The notes under the pieces: model-generated
The model's input: the letters and a program-made list of their open reading frames with translations, nothing else
Told to the model about the DNA's origin: nothing
The model's database searches: none
Source of the DNA: Vespula vulgaris
Lineage: Eukaryota > Arthropoda > Insecta > Hymenoptera > Vespidae
DNA: 64,000 nucleotides
Assembly: GCF_905475345.1 (NCBI RefSeq)
Contig: NC_066587.1
Coordinates: forward strand, 13,154,058 to 13,218,057
Reading direction: 5' to 3'
Position numbers and translations under genes: made by a program
In this document: piece after piece, positions 61,801 to 64,000 of the stretch
Layout: each line of letters opens with the position of its first letter
Position numbering within the stretch: position 1 is the stretch's first letter

Positions 61801-63937
61801 TCATCTTGATATATATATACCTTCTAAATAATTTTTTGTAACTTAGTACTGTAGCCTTTATCGGGTGTTAGCACTTTGTATATATAACTAGCTACTAGAT
61901 CGGAGTTTCATTCAGATTTTATTCGGTTTTATCATCTTCTACGTGATGTACGAACGATGTGTTAAAGTTGTAATGTAACGTCATAGGTAACGTGCGAACG
62001 ATAAAGATTAACTATCTTAAATCAATTAAAATTATCAACAGTGGCGAACAAGCAAGAGCTCAAGCCGCAGCAGCCGCTGAGGCCGCGGCAGCCCAACAAG
62101 CAGCAATGGCAGCAGTAGAGGCAGAAGCAAAACAAGAAACGGCGACCGAACCATCGGCTGCTTCCACCATAGATTTCTCTGAATATACTCACCGCATTGT
62201 CTCATTTTTGGCTAGAAATTTCTATAATCTGAAATACGTTGCCCTCGTTCTTGCCTTCTGTATAAACTTCATGCTACTCTTCTATAAGGTATGGAATTTG
62301 ATCATTCGTTGAAGTGAGCCTACGATTGAGCTATGATTTTTCATAGGTTACATCTCTGGCTGGTGATTCGGACGATGAAGGTAGTGGCGATTCTATGGCT
62401 GATATCTTAACTGACATGTCGGGTGAAGGTTCATCGGGTGCAAGCGGTAATGGTTTAGAAATCGGAAGTGGTAGCGGTGAAAATGATTCGGAAGAGGAAG
62501 ACGAAGATCCTTTAGAATTCGTTGAAGTATCTGAAGATTTTTATTATATGGCTCACGTTATGAGACTTATGGCTGCTCTTCATTCTATCGTCTCTTTAGC
62601 TATGCTGGTCGCTTATTATCATCTTAAAGTACGAATCGAGTTATCGAACTTATTTTATTTTATCTGTTTTACTCATTCAATATAAGACAATTTGATACAG
62701 GTACCGTTAGCCATATTCAAACGTGAAAAAGAAATCGCACGTAGAGTTGAATTCGATGGTTTGTACATAGCTGAAAGTCCCGTAGAAGATGACATAAAGG
62801 CACATTGGGATAAAATGGTAATATCGGCCAAAACGTTCCCCGTTAATTATTGGGATAAATTCGTTAAAAAGAAAGTAAGGCAAAAGTACAGCGAAACTTA
62901 CGATTTCGATTACATCAGTAACTTGCTAGGCATGGAAAAGACATCTTTCAGTCAACAAGAAGAAGAAGGTTCTGGCTTGATACACTTGTGAGTTTTCGTA
63001 TCGTTGAAAATAATATCATTAGAATTAATTTCGTGATATCATTATTTTTTTTTTTGCAGTATCGTAAACATCGATTGGAGATATCAAGTATGGAAAGCTG
63101 GCGTCACTATCACAGATAATGTAAGAAACAATAAAAAGAAATGTAATTGTTTTTCAATGAATGTAAAAAATGCAATATTATAAAAGCATTATTTTTCTTA
63201 GGCATTTCTGTACAGTCTCTGGTACTTCACATTTTCAATTTTGGGAAATTACAATAACTTTTTCTTTGCTGCACATCTACTTGACGTTGTGGTTGGTTTC
63301 AAAACATTGAGAACGATTTTACAATCTGTAACGCACAACGGAAAACAATTGGTGCTAACAGTAATGTTATTAACAATCGTAGTCTACATTTATACCGTGA
63401 TAGCCTTCAATTTCTTTAGAAAATTTTATATTCAAGAGGAAGATGACGAAGTAGATAAAAAATGTCACGACATGTTAACGGTGGGAATAATAAAATGTGT
63501 ATTAAATGTTTGCAAATAATACATAAGGGAATTAAAACGATATTATCTTCTTTCAGTGTTTCGTTTTTCATTTGTACAAAGGTGTAAGAGCCGGTGGTGG
63601 TATCGGTGACGAAATTGGGGAACCAGATGGTGATGATTACGAAGTTTATCGTATCATGTTTGATATTACATTCTTCTTTTTTGTCATCATTATCCTTCTC
63701 GCTATTATTCAAGGTAAATCTCGTGTATAAAGAGAGATATTTATATATATTATAATATCGTAATTCCATAGGTTTGATCATCGATGCGTTTGGTGAACTT
63801 CGAGATCAGCTCGAGAACGTCAAAACGAATATGGAGAGCAATTGCTTTATATGTGGCTTAGGAAAAGAATATTTTGATACGGTACCACACGGATTCGACA
63901 CTCACGTTCAACAAGAACACAATCTTGCAAATTATAT
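33593..63937 (+). CDS. RyR: Ryanodine receptor, 5' exons through pore; 3' end beyond window
   Basis: Homotetrameric Ca2+-release channel of the sarco/endoplasmic reticulum, essential for muscle contraction and the target of diamide insecticides. The gene starts [18 protein letters not shown] at 33593. It continues through 53 in-phase exons to the HGFDTH...NLANYM segment at 63937, about 5,052 codons without microexons. Insect receptors are about 5,100 aa, so only the last few dozen residues are missing. Domain order: MIR, RIH, SPRY1, two RyR repeats, SPRY2, SPRY3, a central helical region, two more RyR repeats, RIH-associated, paired EF-hands, transmembrane bundle and the filter GGGIGD (residues 4958-4963). 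No stop, frameshift or lost key residue was seen. Alternative exons are listed separately. Exon borders come from GT-AG sites, phase and homology. Confidence 0.98.
34138..34210 (-). promoter_or_regulatory. Pair of ERR/FTZ-F1-type response elements in RyR intron 1
   Basis: On the minus strand, TCAAGGTCA occurs exactly at 34210-34202 and with one mismatch (TCAAGGTCG) at 34146-34138. This nine-base motif is the known monomer site of oestrogen-related receptor and FTZ-F1 nuclear receptors. Chance occurrence is possible in 64 kb; the close pairing is the only extra support. Confidence 0.3.
34632..34637 (-). terminator. Poly-A signal of the nested HMG-like gene
   Basis: AATAAA on the minus strand, 28 bp past the stop codon of the nested gene. 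Confidence 0.55.
34665..34991 (-). CDS. Protamine-like / MST-HMG-box protein nested in RyR intron 1
   Basis: A 108-aa intronless frame. Residues about 1-37 are acidic/polar. Residues 38-55 are a Lys/Arg/Cys cluster ([14 protein letters not shown]). Residues 56-104 form an HMG-like box: [32 protein letters not shown] and YIRLARK, with the NPF start, WCRM core and final basic tail seen in insect MST-HMG/protamine-like proteins that package sperm chromatin. A TATAAAA lies at 35053-35047, about 55 bp before the ATG, and an AATAAA at 34637-34632, just after the TGA, so it looks like a complete small transcription unit antisense to RyR. Testis expression is inferred from the family. It could also be a somatic HMG protein, or decayed in some lineages. 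Confidence 0.7.
   Translation of the reverse strand: MLLDRQDNQNDLQKEVPNIPNNDEELMIEDNGHRNRSSKTKCRCKKRKRRLRLSRNPFIIFYLKMYFESPCKRVVDVAREAGKIWCRMTSAQKQKYIRLARKLQCRKR
35047..35053 (-). promoter_or_regulatory. TATA box candidate of the nested HMG-like gene
   Basis: TATAAAA on the minus strand about 55 bp before the ATG, at a suitable distance for a start site near 35020 and a short leader. The surroundings are A-rich, which weakens the call. Confidence 0.4.
39070..39084 (+). CDS. RyR: RyR candidate 15-nt microexon (QQENL)
   Basis: Fifteen bases, CAGCAAGAGAATTTA, lie between TCTTTCTTTCCAG and GTAAGT, both strong sites. They keep frame between exon 3 (GSET) and exon 4 (GKGTGSGHR), inserting Gln-Gln-Glu-Asn-Leu after residue 86. 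The acceptor reads CAGCAG, so a NAGNAG choice would give QENL instead. The reading frame is intact with or without it. Confidence 0.65.
41334..43590 (+). other. RyR: RyR exons 12-15: RIH, SPRY1, RyR repeats 1-2, start of SPRY2
   Basis: Coding exons 41334-41704, 41782-42113, 42177-43285 and 43382-43590. They encode residues about 459-1132: the RIH armadillo-like segment ([20 protein letters not shown]), SPRY1 ([18 protein letters not shown] ... [10 protein letters not shown]), and two RyR-repeat modules of the [18 protein letters not shown] and [18 protein letters not shown] type at about residues 850-1060. SPRY2 opens with [20 protein letters not shown] and reaches the alternative exon pair. 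The following 416-bp intron (43591-44006) shows nothing else. Confidence 0.95.
44007..44106 (+). CDS. RyR: RyR alternative exon 16a (SPRY2)
   Basis: 100 nt encoding [16 protein letters not shown] then [17 protein letters not shown], residues 1133-1166. It has an acceptor TGTCAG and a donor A/GTAAGA. The exon is exactly as long and in the same phase (in 0, out 1) as 16b, and the two are homologous in sequence. Using both, or neither, would break the frame, so they must be mutually exclusive. Alternative exons at this position are known from insect ryanodine receptors. Confidence 0.92.
44654..44753 (+). CDS. RyR: RyR alternative exon 16b (SPRY2)
   Basis: 100 nt encoding [16 protein letters not shown] then [17 protein letters not shown]. 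It is a tandem duplicate of 16a with the same phases, 547 bp downstream (acceptor TTAAAG, donor A/GTAAGA). Against 16a it replaces the cysteine and valine of GCFIDV by valine and leucine (GVFLDL), and alters the surface loop of SPRY2. Confidence 0.92.
44754..46900 (+). other. RyR intron between exon 16b and exon 17
   Basis: The 2.1-kb intron has no third copy of exon 16 that I could find. It contains a palindromic TA-rich block at about 44808-44890 and a compound microsatellite at 45274-45382. Confidence 0.7.
45274..45382. repeat. Compound (TA)n-(GTAT)n microsatellite
   Basis: TA repeat to about 45317, then about 16 GTAT units with one break, inside the intron after the alternative exon pair. 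Confidence 0.96.
47949..48092. mobile_element. piggyBac-like MITE with TTAA target duplication
   Basis: A 136-bp element (47953-48088) in the intron after exon 19. It begins CACTTTACCG and ends with the exact complement CGGTAAAGTG. It is flanked on both sides by TTAA (47949-47952 and 48089-48092), the target site of piggyBac transposases. It is too short for a gene, so it is a non-autonomous miniature element. Confidence 0.75.
48140..48166 (+). CDS. RyR: RyR candidate 27-nt microexon
   Basis: 27 nt between GTTCTTAG and GTAAGT, in phase with exon 19 (out 2) and exon 20 (in 2). Inclusion inserts nine residues, giving ...[17 protein letters not shown]. Skipping also keeps frame. The insert is charged and helical and lies in the variable linker before SPRY3. 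Its acceptor lies in a sequence 19/22 identical to the left end of the nearby MITE. Confidence 0.55.
49520..53906 (+). other. RyR: RyR exons 23-32: central helical region
   Basis: Coding exons 49520-49752, 49838-49940, 50011-50166, 50232-50347, 50462-51826 (the longest, 1,365 nt), 51924-52078, 52413-52584, 52985-53262, 53361-53581 and 53816-53906. They encode residues about 1759-2722, including RIH-type repeats ([71 protein letters not shown]) and a Glu/Pro-rich linker with repeated PEPEP in exon 27. The introns 52079-52412 and 52585-52984 hold nothing recognised. Exon 29 has an upstream in-frame alternative acceptor at 52400 adding His-Phe-Lys-Gln. Confidence 0.93.
53982..57373 (+). other. 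RyR: RyR exons 33-38: RyR repeats 3-4 and following region
   Basis: Coding exons 53982-54298, 54376-54679, 54752-54905, 54981-55772, 55887-56905 and 57002-57373, residues about 2723-3708. RyR repeats 3 and 4 begin [20 protein letters not shown] and [16 protein letters not shown]. Later landmarks are [40 protein letters not shown], a Lys-rich [17 protein letters not shown] start of exon 38, and [18 protein letters not shown]. Exon 38 leads into the second alternative exon pair. A TA repeat lies in the intron at 55799-55836. Confidence 0.94.
55799..55836. repeat. (TA)n microsatellite in a RyR intron
   Basis: TA alternation followed by CACACAC in the 114-bp intron between exons 36 and 37, taking up about a third of it. 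Confidence 0.94.
57532..57644 (+). CDS. RyR: RyR alternative exon 39a
   Basis: 113 nt (in phase 0, out phase 2) encoding [17 protein letters not shown], then [20 protein letters not shown], residues 3709-3746. It joins exon 38 (LYGLHM) to exon 40 (HRAINIF). It is the copy closest to the usual receptor sequence. The next 476 bp contain its paralogue 39b. Confidence 0.9.
58121..58230 (+). CDS. RyR: RyR alternative exon 39b
   Basis: 110 nt, same phases as 39a, encoding [17 protein letters not shown] then [19 protein letters not shown]. The core RKRA.IAC.R...L..L aligns with 39a, so it is a diverged duplicate. It is one codon shorter. Acceptor CTAACAG and donor AG/GTAAAG are both good. Joining 39a to 39b would shift frame and hit a stop, so the two should be mutually exclusive. 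Confidence 0.88.
58936..58959 (+). CDS. RyR: RyR candidate 24-nt microexon (TWPHKLLM)
   Basis: 24 nt in frame between a T-rich tract ending ACTCGTATAG and GTAAGA. Inclusion between exons 41 and 42 gives [18 protein letters not shown]. The next intron holds a similar microexon (59223-59243), so the pair looks duplicated. Confidence 0.6.
59223..59243 (+). CDS. RyR: RyR candidate 21-nt microexon (RPMHKLM)
   Basis: 21 nt in frame between a pyrimidine-rich TTGCATTCTCAAG and GTAAGA, 263 bp after the 24-nt microexon. RPMHKLM resembles TWPHKLLM of that exon (shared P, HKL and final M). Either, both or none can be used without changing frame. Confidence 0.55.
60350..61501 (+). other. RyR: RyR exons 44-45: paired EF-hands and first membrane-linked segment
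   Basis: Coding exons 60350-60566 and 60643-61501. The first EF-hand loop is [12 protein letters not shown] (residues 4180-4191), with Asp, Asn, Asp and Gly in the proper places and thus possibly Ca2+-binding. The second, [12 protein letters not shown] (about 4215-4226), has Glu at position 1 and lacks the final Glu, so it is weaker. Then follow [28 protein letters not shown], and a hydrophobic helix [20 protein letters not shown] before a charged linker. Confidence 0.94.
61586..63937 (+). other. RyR: RyR exons 46-53: transmembrane bundle and pore
   Basis: Coding exons 61586-61794, 62042-62288, 62347-62628, 62701-62987, 63060-63120, 63202-63480, 63557-63713 and 63772-63937. Segments in order: an Ala/Gln-rich and acidic linker, S1 ([18 protein letters not shown]), an acidic Gly/Ser loop, S2 ([16 protein letters not shown]), [15 protein letters not shown]3-S4 ([18 protein letters not shown]), [20 protein letters not shown]5, the filter GGGIGD, S6 ([18 protein letters not shown]) and the zinc-binding C-terminal domain (CFICG ... 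HGFDTH ... H). The last donor is AT/GTAAGA at 63938. The final exon or exons (FFLMHLINK-type end in relatives) lie outside the window. Confidence 0.96.
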
Positions 63938-64000
63938 GTAAGATAGCTCTCTTAATTCTTTTTTTCTTTTTAGACGATCTTTACGAAACGACACATTCGT

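Noticed and set aside
1..64000. CRISPR arrays, tRNA or rRNA genes, prokaryotic operons
   Set aside because: No regularly spaced repeats, cloverleaf with A/B boxes, or rRNA sequence was seen; the DNA is animal nuclear sequence.

Overview
The window is AT-rich animal nuclear DNA with spliced genes (GT-AG introns, many under 120 bp), dense microsatellites and insect-type proteins. The ryanodine receptor exon layout and protein match insects. The overall look (AT-rich, (GA)n, (TCG)n and (GTAT)n tracts, compact introns) suggests a hymenopteran, possibly an aculeate wasp, bee or ant. The order is an inference and the species was not determined.

Layout. Bases 1-17250 hold no complete recognisable gene. 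They contain simple repeats, small GC-rich islands, one decayed Tc1/mariner-type transposon (about 13351-14329), a minus-strand sequence shaped like a recursive splice site (2818/2819) and, at 17254-17299, a candidate minus-strand first coding exon whose first intron would then cover the whole left part. From 18230 the window is gene-dense: a cytosolic acetyl-CoA acetyltransferase (ACAT2 type, 8 exons, plus); LSM10 of the U7 snRNP (3 exons, minus) with an intronless NT5DC1 gene nested in its second intron on the same strand; an SLC1 excitatory amino acid transporter (8 exons, plus); and EMC6 (5 exons, minus), which converges on the transporter. About 3 kb of repeat-rich DNA then leads to the ryanodine receptor gene, plus strand, from 33593 to the window end.

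The ryanodine receptor fills half the window. I could join 53 in-phase constitutive-type coding exons, giving about 5,052 codons before the last residues run off the right edge. Two pairs of duplicated, phase-matched alternative exons are visible, plus four candidate microexons of 15, 27, 24 and 21 nt. Intron 1 contains a small opposite-strand gene for a basic protein of the protamine / MST-HMG-box type. A 136-bp piggyBac-like MITE sits in the intron that also holds the 27-nt microexon.

The genes do not form one pathway: they cover acetyl-CoA metabolism, histone mRNA processing, glutamate uptake, ER membrane insertion and Ca2+ release. The most interesting biology is structural: gene nesting, duplicated alternative exons, microexons and a possible ratchet intron. 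All exon joins come from reading phases and splice sites by eye; no transcript or database search was available.
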